Shown here: positions 18,254-28,308 of the stretch, one piece after another
How positions within the stretch are numbered: the stretch's first letter is position 1
How the letters are laid out: each line of letters opens with the position of its first letter
Source of the DNA: Alkalihalobacterium alkalinitrilicum
GTDB lineage: Bacteria > Bacillota > Bacilli > Bacillales > Bacillaceae_F
DNA length: 64,000 bases
Reading direction: 5' to 3'
Assembly (NCBI RefSeq): GCF_002019605.1
Contig: NZ_KV917368.1
Coordinates: 2,261,574 to 2,325,573, forward strand
Program-made: the position numbers and the translations under genes
The notes under the pieces: model-generated
What the model was told of the DNA's origin: nothing
The model's database searches: none
What the model saw: the letters and a program-made list of their open reading frames with translations, nothing else

Positions 18254-19219
18254 TTATTTACCAACTAACTGTTGAAAGGTTCTTCTAATTTCTTCACCAT
18301 TTAATTCGTTTCCTATTAAAATAATGCAAGGTTTAACGGTTAATTGATCCTTTATGTGACTTAACATAAGTTGGCCTGATGCGTATTGATATTGAAATGT
18401 TTTTGGCGTTTCATCAAATTGTAATATTCCTTTACTCCTTACTACTTCTGGCATACTTTTTAGCCAGTTTTCAAAATGGATCCGATTCACAGCTGGTATA
18501 TCTCTTAACGTGATTGCCTCAAACATATGATGATGGTGGTGGTTATTATTATCATGACGATGATGATCACCATCAGAAGAAACCGAGTAATTCAGATTTA
18601 ATACCCTTTTCTTTAAAAGGACATCTTGATCTACTTCACCGTGTGTTGTCTCAACAAATTCTGCTCGTTCATCAACGAGGGCTTCGATCTTTTTTTTCAC
18701 TTTTACTAACTCTTTATCTTTTATTAAATCGACTTTATTCAGTATGACTAGAGAGGATGAGCTAATTTGTCTCTTCAAAATCTCTCTAATTTCTTTTGAA
18801 CTTGAAAATATACTCTGATATTCTAAATACTTGCTCCCATCTACCATACCTATCGTTGAGACTAGGTTTACTTTATCTATTAAAGTAGGGTGGGTCAAAG
18901 CTTCGACTATTTCAGCAGGATCAGCGACTCCTGTTCCTTCAATAAAAAGAATGTCCACATCTTCATTTCCTTCTAAAAAAAGTGAAAGTTCCCTTGTCAT
19001 ATCAGCAGAAATGGTACAACAAATACAACCGTTCAGCATTTCAACCATCTGTTCTTTAGCAAATAATCCTTGCTCAACGTTCACTTCTCCTAATTCATTT
19101 AAAATGAGTGCAGGCTGTAATCCTTTATTTTTTGCTGCCTGAACAGCCTTTTGCAGTACTGTTGTTTTTCCACTTCCTAAAAAACCAGTTATCAAATATA
19201 CTGGAATTGGTTTTGCCAT
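18254..19219 (-). CDS. COG0523 (CobW/ZagA-type) metal GTPase 1
   Basis: G3E GTPase proposed to deliver zinc or another metal to client proteins. Walker A FLGSGKTT, metal motif CxCC in NGCICCT, NKVDL base-recognition loop. A His-rich linker (about residues 215-232) contains five consecutive His and further His, suited to metal binding. About 321 residues from the ATG at 19219 with AAGGTGG upstream. It is divergent from the permease/DUF1980 pair at 19413-21397. A Zur-like box lies between the two starts. One of five paralogs in the window. Confidence 0.9.
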   Translation of the reverse strand: MAKPIPVYLITGFLGSGKTTVLQKAVQAAKNKGLQPALILNELGEVNVEQGLFAKEQMVEMLNGCICCTISADMTRELSLFLEGNEDVDILFIEGTGVADPAEIVEALTHPTLIDKVNLVSTIGMVDGSKYLEYQSIFSSSKEIREILKRQISSSSLVILNKVDLIKDKELVKVKKKIEALVDERAEFVETTHGEVDQDVLLKKRVLNLNYSVSSDGDHHRHDNNNHHHHHMFEAITLRDIPAVNRIHFENWLKSMPEVVRSKGILQFDETPKTFQYQYASGQLMLSHIKDQLTVKPCIILIGNELNGEEIRRTFQQLVGK

Positions 19220-19284
19220 CGTTAGAACCACCTTTACTAACATAATCTATTGAAATAAGCATACAATATACTAGTTATTTTAAC

Positions 19285-19305
19285 AAATAGGAATCATTAT
19301 TATTT
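19285..19305. promoter_or_regulatory. Candidate Zur operator between divergent metal genes
   Basis: AAATAGGAAT-C-ATTATTATTT matches the Bacillus Zur box AAATCGTAAT-N-ATTACGATTT at 16 of 20 positions. It is placed to control both the COG0523 gene (start 19219) and the permease pair (start 19413). Confidence 0.55.
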
Positions 19306-19412
19306 GTGACTTTCTTTTCATTTTCTTAACAAATAATTCTTCTTCTACGAAAAGACTAGCATCTATGATAAAATACTATTTAGCTAAAAATCTACCTTTT
19401 TAGGAGAGAACT

Positions 19413-20432
19413 ATGAATTTGAAAACTTCTATTTCATCTTGGTTGAAAGACTTGTTTGGAGTCGTATTACTTGTTTTCTTCCTTCTTCTATTTTTTAACA
19501 TCGAACGATTTAAAGAAGGTATATTTCCGATTTCAGATGTTCTGCTGAATATAAATACTATTTTTCTTGGAATTGTCATTGAGGCTGTTCCTTTTATTTT
19601 GCTTGGTGTGTTTGTTTCTGCACTAATTCAAATTTATGTATCAGAAGATGCATTACAACGTTATTTACCGAAAAACGCTTATATGGCCTTATTACCTGCG
19701 GCTGTGTTAGGAGCGATCTTTCCCATTTGTGAATGTGCGATTATTCCAGTTGTTCGCCGTCTCATTAAAAAAGGAATGCCACTTCATGTCGGAGTTGTTT
19801 TTTTAGTAGCTGCTCCTATCTTAAACCCAGTCGTTGCCGCGTCTACTTTCTATGCATTTCGAACAGACTTAACGGTTCTATATGCGAGAATGGGACTTGC
19901 ATTTGTGTTAGCGATCATCATTGGTGCAATCATTTACGCTATATTCAAAAATAAAGATCAACTAAAATGGACGAAAGAAGAATTAACAGGGCGTGTAATG
20001 GTGCCAATCGGAACGACTCAAAAACCAAACCGAGTAAAACAAACCCTGTACCATGCAGCCGATGAATTTTTCCTCATGGGGAAATATTTAATAGCAGGAG
20101 CATTTATTGCAGCTTTATTTCAAACGTTATTAGATCGAAATATTCTACTTGCGATTGGAAGTAATGAATGGTCGTCAACAGCTGTTATGATGGCATTTGC
20201 GTTTATCCTTTCATTATGTTCTGAAGCGGATGCTTTTGTTGCCGCCTCTTTTGGCAGTACATTTACAACAGGATCTATTATTGCGTTTCTCGTTTACGGA
20301 CCGATGTTAGATTTGAAAAACACGATCATGCTATTTGCCTTTTTCCGAGCAAAGTTTGTCATTATCTTTATGGTCGTTGTAACTGCCATTGTATTTATTT
20401 CAGTTCTATCACTACAACTATTTGTATTATAA
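19413..20432 (+). CDS. UPF0718/DUF318 permease (YcgR-like)
   Basis: 339 residues, about eight membrane segments. It has the paired signatures of this permease family: FPICECAIIPVVRRLIKKG in the first half and SLCSEADAFVAASF in the second, both with Cys in or near the membrane. Relatives include YcgR of B. subtilis and YraQ. Substrate unproved; a metal is likely because of the Zur-like box upstream, the divergent COG0523 gene and the partner DUF1980 gene 26 bases downstream. A second such pair lies at 37395-39299. Confidence 0.85.
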   Translation: MNLKTSISSWLKDLFGVVLLVFFLLLFFNIERFKEGIFPISDVLLNINTIFLGIVIEAVPFILLGVFVSALIQIYVSEDALQRYLPKNAYMALLPAAVLGAIFPICECAIIPVVRRLIKKGMPLHVGVVFLVAAPILNPVVAASTFYAFRTDLTVLYARMGLAFVLAIIIGAIIYAIFKNKDQLKWTKEELTGRVMVPIGTTQKPNRVKQTLYHAADEFFLMGKYLIAGAFIAALFQTLLDRNILLAIGSNEWSSTAVMMAFAFILSLCSEADAFVAASFGSTFTTGSIIAFLVYGPMLDLKNTIMLFAFFRAKFVIIFMVVVTAIVFISVLSLQLFVL

Positions 20433-20458
20433 TAGATTAATATACGAGGAGGGTGAAC

Positions 20459-21397
20459 ATGAATAAAGAGAATACTGACGTTAGCTTCCATAGTTATATT
20501 CGGGGGATTATCCTTCTTGGATTTTCACTATTATTACTCGCGTTTATCGTTTCTGGCAACATTCGCTACTATATTGCACCTAAAATGATGCCATTTATGT
20601 ACTTTGCTTTAGTTGTATTTATTATTCTAGGTGTTATCCAAATCATTCGAAGTACGAGGAAAAACGATCAAGATATCGATTGTGATTGCGGGGAAGACCA
20701 TTCAATGACGGGCTCACCTTTAATAAAACTTGCCATCTACTCTATCTTTGTTGCTCCAATTGTGATGGGCTTTGTTCTGCCAGATAAAGCTCTAGATAGT
20801 TCCGTTGCTGCAAATCGTGGTGTACAATATGGTAGTGGAATTTTAACAAAGCCGACTGAAGCTACAGAACCAGTGAGTAGCACCTCAAGGGCTGAGGCAT
20901 TCCTTGATAATCCTGATGAATATTTTGCTAGTTTAGGAGAAGAAGAAGAGCATTATTCCGTTGAAGACTTTTACACTGAAGAAGGCTTTAATCAATATTA
21001 TTTAGAATTGGCCGAAGAGATAGAAGAGCAAGAAAGAATTATCGTTACGGATGAAAACTATTTAGATATAATGACGGTCTTAGACATACACATGGATCAA
21101 TTTATAGGAAAAGAAATTGTTATTACGGGCTTTGTATACCGTGAGCCTGAGTTTGAAGATAACCAAATGGTTGTTGCTAGGTTTGCGATGACTTGTTGCG
21201 TTGCCGATGCTGCAGTTTATGGAACATTAATTGAAACGAACTTAGCTCAAGAATATGAAAATGACACATGGGTACATGTTTCAGGAACTCTCGACAGGAC
21301 AGAATACAATGGATATCCTATACCACTCATTCACTTAAGAGAGATTACAGTCATCGACGAACCTGATCAACCCTACGTATTTCCAAGCTTTAGATAA
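20459..21397 (+). CDS. TIGR03943/DUF1980 family protein (YcgQ-like)
   Basis: 312 residues. Two N-terminal membrane helices, a Cys/His/Asp loop (DIDCDCGEDH) between the membrane and the third helix, then an extracytoplasmic domain with the family motif MTCCVADAAVYG. Start: ATG at 20459 preceded by GAGGAGGG. A GTG two codons earlier is less likely. It is always found beside a UPF0718 permease and probably forms a two-component transporter with it. It is longer than the copy at 37395 by an acidic insert (about residues 150-200). Confidence 0.85.
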   Translation: MNKENTDVSFHSYIRGIILLGFSLLLLAFIVSGNIRYYIAPKMMPFMYFALVVFIILGVIQIIRSTRKNDQDIDCDCGEDHSMTGSPLIKLAIYSIFVAPIVMGFVLPDKALDSSVAANRGVQYGSGILTKPTEATEPVSSTSRAEAFLDNPDEYFASLGEEEEHYSVEDFYTEEGFNQYYLELAEEIEEQERIIVTDENYLDIMTVLDIHMDQFIGKEIVITGFVYREPEFEDNQMVVARFAMTCCVADAAVYGTLIETNLAQEYENDTWVHVSGTLDRTEYNGYPIPLIHLREITVIDEPDQPYVFPSFR

Positions 21398-21418
21398 TTT
21401 TAAATGAGACTAACTCAT

Positions 21419-21457
21419 AAGTGCCTAGTTCATTTTGTAATGATACTTGGCACTTTT
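21419..21457 (+). terminator. Terminator after the YcgRQ-like pair
   Basis: Stem AAGTGCC-T-AGT / ACT-T-GGCACTT followed by TTCG, 22 bases after the gene. Confidence 0.6.
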
Positions 21458-21608
21458 CGTTCGTTAACATGATTAATTGCAATTACTGAACACATAAATC
21501 AGATATGACGACTATACCCGATTATATTTTCACATTACGGTTTGAACACACAAAAACTGTTACAAATCAGTCGCTCCTAGAGACCGTAAATAATGTTCGT
21601 TCCAATAA

Positions 21609-21656
21609 AGAAAAGCTGTCTCAAACCAGTCGCTATATGCGAATTTTTGAGACAGC
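21609..21656 (-). terminator. Terminator after trpB
   Basis: Minus-strand stem GCTGTCTCAAA / TTTGAGACAGC with a long loop, followed by T-rich sequence, 11 bases after the trpB stop. Confidence 0.65.
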
Positions 21657-21666
21657 CTCTTATTAT

Positions 21667-22854
21667 TTAATAGCCTTCTTGTAATAAACGCTTCACTTCA
21701 TTTACATCTTTATCTCCACGGCCTGAGATGTTAACAATGATAATGTCCTCACTCTTTAACTTACTTGCTTCCTTTAACGCATAGGCAACCGCGTGCGCAC
21801 TCTCAAGCGCTGGAATAATTCCTTCTGTTTTCGCTAATGTTTGGAATGCATCCAATACTTCCTTTTTCGAAACTGCATAATACTCAGCTCGCTCTGTTAC
21901 TTTTAAATAACTATGCTCTGGCCCGATACCTGGATAATCTAATCCTGCAGAAATTGAATGTGTCGGCAATGGATTACCTTCCTCGTCTTGTAAACAGAGG
22001 CACTTAAAGCCATGAATAACACCCGGTGTCCCTTTTGTTAAGGTCGCAGCTTCTTCAGGCTCAACACCTACTAGACGAACACCTTCTTCTGGTATATATT
22101 CGGAAAATGCGCCAATCGCATTACTTCCACCGCCTATACATGCAACGACAACACTGGGTAGTTTCCCTTCTTTTTCGAGAATTTGTCGCTTTGACTCTTT
22201 ACTAATGATTGACTGAAAGTGGTGTACCATCGTTGGGAATGGGTGTGGCCCAACCGCTGAACCTAAAAGATAAAATGTATTTTCGTAGTTTTCTATTAGA
22301 TCATTTAACGCTTCATCTACCGCATCTTTCAAACGGCCCTGACCTTTATGAACTGGGACGACTGTTGCTCCTAATAACTCCATACGGAAAACATTTAATT
22401 CCTGACGACGCGTGTCTTCTGCACCCATGTAAATGATACATTCCATTCCAAGCATAGCACATGCCGTTGCTGTTGCTACCCCATGCTGTCCTGCCCCTGT
22501 TTCTGCTATAACACGATGAGCCCCCATGTTTTTCGCAAGCAAAATTTGTCCAATTACATTGTTAATTTTATGGGCACCTGTATGGTTTAAATCTTCACGT
22601 TTTAAATAGATTTTTGCTCCACCGCAATTTTTTGTTAACCGTTCAGCATATGTTAATGGATTTTCACGTCCTACATATTCTTTTAAATAATACAAATATT
22701 CCTCAACAAATTTTGGATCATCTTTGTACTTCTGGAAATTTTCATCTAAACGGTCTAGCACTGCGTTCAACTGTGGTGGCACAAAACTTCCACCAAACTC
22801 ACCAAAATATCCTTTTTCATTCTTCTCTACTGTACTCATCTCTACTTTACTCAT
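21667..22854 (-). CDS. trpB: Tryptophan synthase beta subunit, stand-alone
   Basis: PLP enzyme that joins indole and serine. 395 residues, normal length. Motifs: GEFGGSFVPPQL, the PLP lysine in HTGAHKINN, the active-site loop ETGAGQHGVA and the phosphate loop GGGSNAIG. No other trp gene is nearby and I see no TRAP or T-box leader. A GGAGAG site precedes the ATG. It may be a second copy beside a trp operon elsewhere, or a salvage enzyme for free indole. Confidence 0.92.
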   Translation of the reverse strand: MSKVEMSTVEKNEKGYFGEFGGSFVPPQLNAVLDRLDENFQKYKDDPKFVEEYLYYLKEYVGRENPLTYAERLTKNCGGAKIYLKREDLNHTGAHKINNVIGQILLAKNMGAHRVIAETGAGQHGVATATACAMLGMECIIYMGAEDTRRQELNVFRMELLGATVVPVHKGQGRLKDAVDEALNDLIENYENTFYLLGSAVGPHPFPTMVHHFQSIISKESKRQILEKEGKLPSVVVACIGGGSNAIGAFSEYIPEEGVRLVGVEPEEAATLTKGTPGVIHGFKCLCLQDEEGNPLPTHSISAGLDYPGIGPEHSYLKVTERAEYYAVSKKEVLDAFQTLAKTEGIIPALESAHAVAYALKEASKLKSEDIIIVNISGRGDKDVNEVKRLLQEGY

Positions 22855-22939
22855 GCTAAACTCTCCTTAAATTAACAAATATTATAATATTATGATAATT
22901 TATATTTTAACAGGTTTATATTTTTGTAGCAATCATTAT

Positions 22940-24568
22940 TTAATGATTGCTAACACCGATAGTCGACTCCGTTTTCGGTTGTTGGACTACTTCAAGTTGA
23001 TCATCTTGTTTTAGTAAATAATACTGAACACTATCAATTAAAGCATACCAGCTCGCCTTAATAATGTTTCCTGAAACACCGATAGTGCTCCACTTTTCCT
23101 TCCCATCAGAAGACTCAATTAGAACACGTACTCTTGATGCTGTTGCATCCGTTTCATCTAGCACACGTACTTTGTAATCCGATAGATACATCTGATTAAT
23201 ACAAGGATAAAATTGTTCAAGCGCTTTCCTTAATGCGTGGTCTAGTGCATTAACAGGTCCATTACCTTCTGCAGCTGTCAGCACTTCCTGATCGTTAACA
23301 ACTAGCTTAACCACTGCTTCTGTCGTAAACGATTGATTACCATCATTTTCAATCAAAATTTTAAAGTGATCTAATTTAAAAAACTCCCGATGCTCACCCA
23401 ATCCTTTTTTAACAACGAGTTCAAAGGATGCTTCAGCTGCTTCATACTGATATCCATTTAGTTCCAATTCTTTGATTTGTTCAATGATTTCCTTAGTTGC
23501 TGGATTATTCTTATCTAAATCTAAATTCCACTCTTTCGCTTTAAATAAAACATTACTTTGTCCTGATAGTTCCGAAACTAGTACTCTTCGTTTATTTCCA
23601 ATCGCTTCAGGCTCGATATGTTCGTAAGTTTCAGGATGTTTTAATACAGCACTAACATGCATACCTCCTTTGTGGGCAAAAGCACTTTTCCCTACAAAAG
23701 GTTGATTGCTAGGTGGTACTTGATTGGCAATTTCATGAACATACTTAGATACAGATGTTAAATTGGTCAGTTCCTGACTTTCAATACATTCATATCCCAT
23801 CTTAAGCTGCAAGTTAGGAATTAATGAAATAAGGTTAACATTGCCACATCGTTCACCATATCCGTTAATTGTTCCTTGTACTTGGGTGGCACCAGATTGA
23901 ACCGCTACAAGTGTATTTGCTACAGCTAATTCTCCATCGTTATGACAATGGATGCCAACTTGAATAGAAAGCTCTTGTACGACGTGCTGTACTATTGATT
24001 TCACTTCATCTGGTAATGACCCTCCATTCGTATCACAGAGGGTAACACAATCAGCACCAGCTTCTTCTGCTTTTTTTATCGCTTTGATGGCATATTCCGC
24101 ATTTCTCTTATAGCCATCAAAAAAATGTTCAGCGTCAAATATGACTTCTAATCCGTTTTCCTTTAAGTATTTTACCGAATCATAAATCATACTTAAATTT
24201 TCATCTAATGTTGTTTGCAAAGCATGCGTCACTTGAAAATCCCATGTTTTTCCAAAAATTGCAACAGATTTTACACCACTCTCTAAAATTCGTTGTAAAT
24301 TTTGATCTTTATCAGGGGTAACTCCCATTCGTCGAGTACTTCCAAACGCTGTGACTGTTGCGTTCTTTAATTTAAGATCTTTCACTTTTCCAAAAAAGTT
24401 CATATCCTTTGGGTTACTACCAGGCCAGCCACCTTCTATGTAGTGTATTCCCAATTCATCAAGCTTTTTAGCAATTTTCAGCTTATCCTCGACAGATAAA
24501 CTTACCCCCTCACCTTGAGTTCCATCGCGAAGGGTTGTGTCATATAAAAACACTTTTTGGCTAGTCAT
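22940..24568 (-). CDS. cimA: (R)-citramalate synthase family protein
   Basis: DRE-TIM aldolase of the isopropylmalate synthase superfamily. It would condense pyruvate and acetyl-CoA to citramalate, a threonine-independent route to isoleucine. 542 residues from the ATG at 24568 (GGGAG upstream). The N-terminus FLYDTTLRDGTQGEG and the HCHNDGELAVANTL metal motif are clear. The C-terminal part (from about residue 390) is the regulatory LeuA dimer-type domain. Homocitrate or 2-isopropylmalate synthase are less likely given TIGR00977-like length and motifs. Followed by trpB. Confidence 0.85.
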   Translation of the reverse strand: MTSQKVFLYDTTLRDGTQGEGVSLSVEDKLKIAKKLDELGIHYIEGGWPGSNPKDMNFFGKVKDLKLKNATVTAFGSTRRMGVTPDKDQNLQRILESGVKSVAIFGKTWDFQVTHALQTTLDENLSMIYDSVKYLKENGLEVIFDAEHFFDGYKRNAEYAIKAIKKAEEAGADCVTLCDTNGGSLPDEVKSIVQHVVQELSIQVGIHCHNDGELAVANTLVAVQSGATQVQGTINGYGERCGNVNLISLIPNLQLKMGYECIESQELTNLTSVSKYVHEIANQVPPSNQPFVGKSAFAHKGGMHVSAVLKHPETYEHIEPEAIGNKRRVLVSELSGQSNVLFKAKEWNLDLDKNNPATKEIIEQIKELELNGYQYEAAEASFELVVKKGLGEHREFFKLDHFKILIENDGNQSFTTEAVVKLVVNDQEVLTAAEGNGPVNALDHALRKALEQFYPCINQMYLSDYKVRVLDETDATASRVRVLIESSDGKEKWSTIGVSGNIIKASWYALIDSVQYYLLKQDDQLEVVQQPKTESTIGVSNH

Positions 24569-24741
24569 TTTGTTCTCCCTCTCTCCTAGCATACTCTCTA
24601 CTAAAAACTGTGTTATTTTAATTTTAATATTTATCTAAATATTGCATTAAAGTATATCATATGAATAACAAATTGACTATGCAACGTTCTAAATTTTCAG
24701 TAATCTTCCTTATTCTTAAGTGGCCATTATTAAAGATTAAG

Positions 24742-25116
24742 AATTCACTTTAAAAGATATTCGCTCATTATATTTTATAGAAGGTTACGATTTACCTAAA
24801 ATGGTTAAATATTTCGCTAAAGAAGAAATTCTGGTACTAGAAGCAAAGAAATTAGATTTAGATGTAACGAATAAAATTGAAAGTTTCGAGTTGCTATTTC
24901 CATTTGGGGAAACTGGAAACGAGGAGTTTTTTTATCCAAGAAAAATATTTAGGGATTACTATAAAGGAGTACTATGAAATTTATTTTAAAAAACGAATGG
25001 AACGTAATGCCTATATTATTAAACTCATTAACGAAGTGCTGGATTTATCCATTTACGAAGTTGATGAAATAGAAATGGCTAAGCATGAGATTAACGAGTA
25101 TATCAACAACCTTTAA
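24742..25116 (+). pseudogene. Unknown gene split by a frameshift at a T7 run
   Basis: Two overlapping open frames look like one protein. The first runs from about 24742 (possible ATG at 24801, MVKYFAKEEILVLEAKK) to a stop at 24977. The second continues in another frame with the helical stretch IKEYYEIYFKKRMERNAYI and ends at 25116. The switch fits a tract of seven T at about 24928. No good ribosome site is seen at 24801. I do not recognise the family. It may be a decayed gene, or a sequencing error in a homopolymer. Confidence 0.4.
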
Positions 25117-25164
25117 AAAAAATATGAAGACGATATAGAAATCCTCTAGCTATTTCTTGTATCA

Positions 25165-25203
25165 AAAAGTCGCATTGGCTTGTAAGATCCAATGCGACTT
25201 TTG
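25165..25203. terminator. Bidirectional terminator
   Basis: Stem AAAAGTCGCATTGG / CCAATGCGACTTTT between the broken gene and the convergent thiolase gene. Confidence 0.75.
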
Positions 25204-25312
25204 ATTAATATAGCTTCTTCAATCCAAAATTAGCCATCAATTGATATGTTAATTTTCAATTTACTTCTTCTCAACCGTACGTATAAACAGTAGTCAACTA
25301 CTGTTAATTCGA

Positions 25313-26500
25313 TTACGCTTTTTCTACGATTGTTGCTACACCTTGACCGCCACCAATACATAAAGTAGCTAGTCCGTATTGACCATCACGACGCTTTAAT
25401 TCGTGTAGTAGGGATACAAGTATACGAGCTCCACTTGCACCAATTGGATGTCCAATTGCAATCGCTCCCCCATTAACGTTAAGAATTTCTTTTGGAAACT
25501 CTAAATCGCGTCCTACCGCTAAAGCTTGAGCAGCAAAAGCTTCGTTTGCCTCAATTAAATTCAAATCTGATAATGAAAGCCCTGCTTTTTCTAATGCTTT
25601 TTTCGTAGCAGGTACTGGGCCAATTCCCATAATTCTAGGGTCAACTGCAGCACTTGCATTTCCACGAATAACAGCAAGAGGCGTTACACCTAGTTCATCC
25701 GCTTTTTTACGACTCATCACGACAACCGCAGCTGCACCGTCATTTAATCCTGATGCATTTCCAGCTGTAACACTACCATCCTTTTTAAATGCAGGCCGTA
25801 ACTTTCCTAGTTTCTCAGCTGTCGTTCCAGCCTTCACGTATTCATCTGTATCAAAGACGATTGGATCTCCTTTACGTTGTGGAATTTCAACTGAGACGAT
25901 TTCATCTTTAAATTTTCCTTCCGCAATCGCCTTTGCCGCTTTTTCTTGACTCCAAGCAGCAAATTCATCTTGCTCCTCACGAGTCAGTTCATACTGATCA
26001 CATAAGTTTTCAGCTGTTACACCCATATGATAATCATTAAATGCACAAGTTAATCCATCGAATACCATAGTATCAATTAACTTTTGATCACCCATACGGA
26101 ACCCATCTCTTGCTCCCATAGCTACATACGGTGATTGACTCATATTTTCCATACCACCAGCAACGACAACATCAGCATCACCTGAAAGAATAGCCTGTGT
26201 TGCTAAATGAACCGCTTTTAAACCTGAACCGCAAACCTTATTAATTGTCATAGCAGGCGTATATTGAGGTAATCCAGCTTCAATTGCCGCTTGGCGTGCT
26301 GGATTTTGCCCTAAACCTGCTTGAAGAACATTCCCCATAATGACCTCATCAACTTGATCGCCAGCAACTCCTGCTTTTTCTAACGCAGACTTGATGACCG
26401 TTGCACCTAACGTTGTTGCTTTCACTCCTTTTAAACTTCCACCAAAACTTCCAACCGCTGTCCTGACAGCGCTTACAATGACAACCTCTTGATTACTCAT
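25313..26500 (-). CDS. Acetyl-CoA C-acetyltransferase (thiolase)
   Basis: Biosynthetic-type thiolase: reversible condensation of two acetyl-CoA. 395 residues. Nucleophilic Cys in [11 protein letters not shown], the catalytic His in [11 protein letters not shown] and Cys in TLCIGGGQG near the C-terminus. N-terminus [19 protein letters not shown]. It may act in fatty acid degradation or in mevalonate or polyhydroxybutyrate supply. No pathway partner adjoins it. A TetR-type palindrome lies 75 bases before the start. Confidence 0.92.
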   Translation of the reverse strand: MSNQEVVIVSAVRTAVGSFGGSLKGVKATTLGATVIKSALEKAGVAGDQVDEVIMGNVLQAGLGQNPARQAAIEAGLPQYTPAMTINKVCGSGLKAVHLATQAILSGDADVVVAGGMENMSQSPYVAMGARDGFRMGDQKLIDTMVFDGLTCAFNDYHMGVTAENLCDQYELTREEQDEFAAWSQEKAAKAIAEGKFKDEIVSVEIPQRKGDPIVFDTDEYVKAGTTAEKLGKLRPAFKKDGSVTAGNASGLNDGAAAVVVMSRKKADELGVTPLAVIRGNASAAVDPRIMGIGPVPATKKALEKAGLSLSDLNLIEANEAFAAQALAVGRDLEFPKEILNVNGGAIAIGHPIGASGARILVSLLHELKRRDGQYGLATLCIGGGQGVATIVEKA

Positions 26501-26574
26501 TATGATATCTCTCCCTTCAAATCTTTTAACCTATAAAAAATATATTCGAATCGTACAAATAAGTATTACCCAAT

Positions 26575-26588
26575 TGAGCGTTCGCTCA
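26575..26588. promoter_or_regulatory. TetR-type operator upstream of thiolase
   Basis: Perfect 14-bp palindrome TGAGCGTTCGCTCA, 75 bases upstream of the thiolase start. Palindromes of this shape are common operators for TetR-family regulators of fatty acid degradation. The regulator gene is not in the window. Confidence 0.5.
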
Positions 26589-26650
26589 GTATGTTCCCTT
26601 TATAGTATACACAAAAGTAGAAACATATGTATAGTATTATCTCAATATTC

Positions 26651-26675
26651 AGGCTCCTTTTGTAAAAAGGAGCCT
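26651..26675. terminator. Hairpin between cstA-like gene and thiolase
   Basis: Perfect stem AGGCTCCTTTT / AAAAGGAGCCT just after the cstA stop. There is no T run behind it on the minus strand, so it may be a weak terminator or an RNA-stabilising hairpin. Confidence 0.5.
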
Positions 26676-26690
26676 GACCTTTATTCTTAA

Positions 26691-28292
26691 TTATGATACT
26701 TTCGTTCGTTTCCCAATGGACCTCCAACCTTCAATACCGAGGAAAATACATAAAACAAATAATACTAACCCCGATCCAAATAATAACCAGTTTTTTAATA
26801 TGAAGTTATTATACATGAGAACACCGAGTGCGGACACCGTTACGACAAACATAAAGAACATCGGGATCACGACATAGTATGCTTTTGCTCCTATTTTAAT
26901 TAGCCAAACAGAAACGGCTAGTAAAGCCAAAGCACCTAACATTTGGTTCGCTGAGCCGAATAATGGCCAAACTCTTTCCCAAGTTCCTGATAGCGCTAGA
27001 GCACCAGCCCCAATTAGACCAGCAATCGTTGCAACATGGTTATTTTTAACGGCTGGTATATGTTCCTCTCCCAATTCTTGAATTGCATAACGCATTAAAC
27101 GTGTAGCCGAATCCAATGTCGTCAATAAAAAGGCTGAAGCCGTGAGCGCCGTAAATGTTGTCGCAATTGTTAAATCGATACCCCAGTGGGACATAAAATA
27201 GCCAATTCCCGCTGAGAAAGTACCGATAGGACCCCCTAACTCTGTCATTCTAGCAGCGAAATCGGCTTGAGTTAAATAGGCGACAGCTCCAATTGCAATG
27301 ATAGCTAGAAATGCTTCCAATAGCATAGACCCGTAAGCGATAAACTTTCCATTCCTCTCATTGTCCAGCTGTTTTGCTGTCGTTCCTGATGAAACGAGTG
27401 AGTGGAAACCTGAGATGGCACCACATGCGATCGTTATAAATAATATTGGGAATAAAAAGCCTAGTGTTTCATGATTAAATCCAGTATAAGCAGGTAATTG
27501 AATGGTCGGTGCGGCAATAATAATTCCAAGAGTTGCCCCTGCAATCATCCCATATAATAAAAAAGCATTTAAATAATCGCGAGGTTGTAATAACACCCAT
27601 ACAGGTAAAGTTGATGCAATGTAAGCATAAATAAGAAGAATAATTGACCAAGTGACAGCACTTAATTCTAACGGAAATGAAATTCCGACCCATACACTAG
27701 CAAGCATAGCAATGACACCAAGAATACTTGCTGCAGGTAAGCTCAACCGAATTTGGTTGATAATAAAACCAAATACTAGTGCCACTCCAATAAATAATAC
27801 GGATGCAGTTGCTGCCTCTGGCACGGCAACAAACGTATTGGCAACTAGAATAATAAAAACACCGACAATTAAAATTAAAGTTGCGATCGAAAAAATAAGG
27901 AATAAAACTTGGCCACGCTTCCCAATATATTCGCGAATAATTTCTCCAATCGATTTCGCTTTGTGACGTACAGAAGCTTGTAAAGATGTATAGTCATGGA
28001 CCCCACCAATAAAAATACTACCGATGAGGATCCAAAGAACGGCAGGTAACCAACCAAAAAAAGCCGCAGTAATTGGTCCAACTATCGGACCTCCACCTGC
28101 AATCGTTGCAAAATGGTGTCCTAACAGAACTGGTTTTTTAGCTGGCACATAATCTACTCCATCATACAGTTCATTCGCTGGTGTTTTTCGATTCGGATCG
28201 ACCTTCATTTGTCTTTCTAGAAATCTACCATACGTAAAATAAGCAATAAGTAGAATAATACCAGAAATTAATAACAAAGTGAGTAAATTCAT
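26691..28292 (-). CDS. cstA: CstA-family carbon starvation/pyruvate transporter
   Basis: Polytopic membrane protein, 533 residues, about 14 membrane helices. CstA signatures: HHFATIAGGGPIVGPITAAF near residue 60, GGVHDYTSLQASVRHKAKSIGE and HSLVSSGTTAKQL. The family takes up peptides or pyruvate; pyruvate symport is shown for several members. It is shorter than B. subtilis CstA as I remember it, mainly at the C-terminus. It is followed at the 5' side by two small genes (28309, 28830) that may be co-transcribed. Confidence 0.88.
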   Translation of the reverse strand: MNLLTLLLISGIILLIAYFTYGRFLERQMKVDPNRKTPANELYDGVDYVPAKKPVLLGHHFATIAGGGPIVGPITAAFFGWLPAVLWILIGSIFIGGVHDYTSLQASVRHKAKSIGEIIREYIGKRGQVLFLIFSIATLILIVGVFIILVANTFVAVPEAATASVLFIGVALVFGFIINQIRLSLPAASILGVIAMLASVWVGISFPLELSAVTWSIILLIYAYIASTLPVWVLLQPRDYLNAFLLYGMIAGATLGIIIAAPTIQLPAYTGFNHETLGFLFPILFITIACGAISGFHSLVSSGTTAKQLDNERNGKFIAYGSMLLEAFLAIIAIGAVAYLTQADFAARMTELGGPIGTFSAGIGYFMSHWGIDLTIATTFTALTASAFLLTTLDSATRLMRYAIQELGEEHIPAVKNNHVATIAGLIGAGALALSGTWERVWPLFGSANQMLGALALLAVSVWLIKIGAKAYYVVIPMFFMFVVTVSALGVLMYNNFILKNWLLFGSGLVLFVLCIFLGIEGWRSIGKRTKVS

Positions 28293-28308
28293 CTCTTAAG
28301 TTCCCCCT

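Noticed and set aside
22855-24740. T-box or TRAP leader before trpB or cimA
   Set aside because: No T-box consensus (AGGGTGGNACCGCG) and no GAG/TAG repeat series were found.
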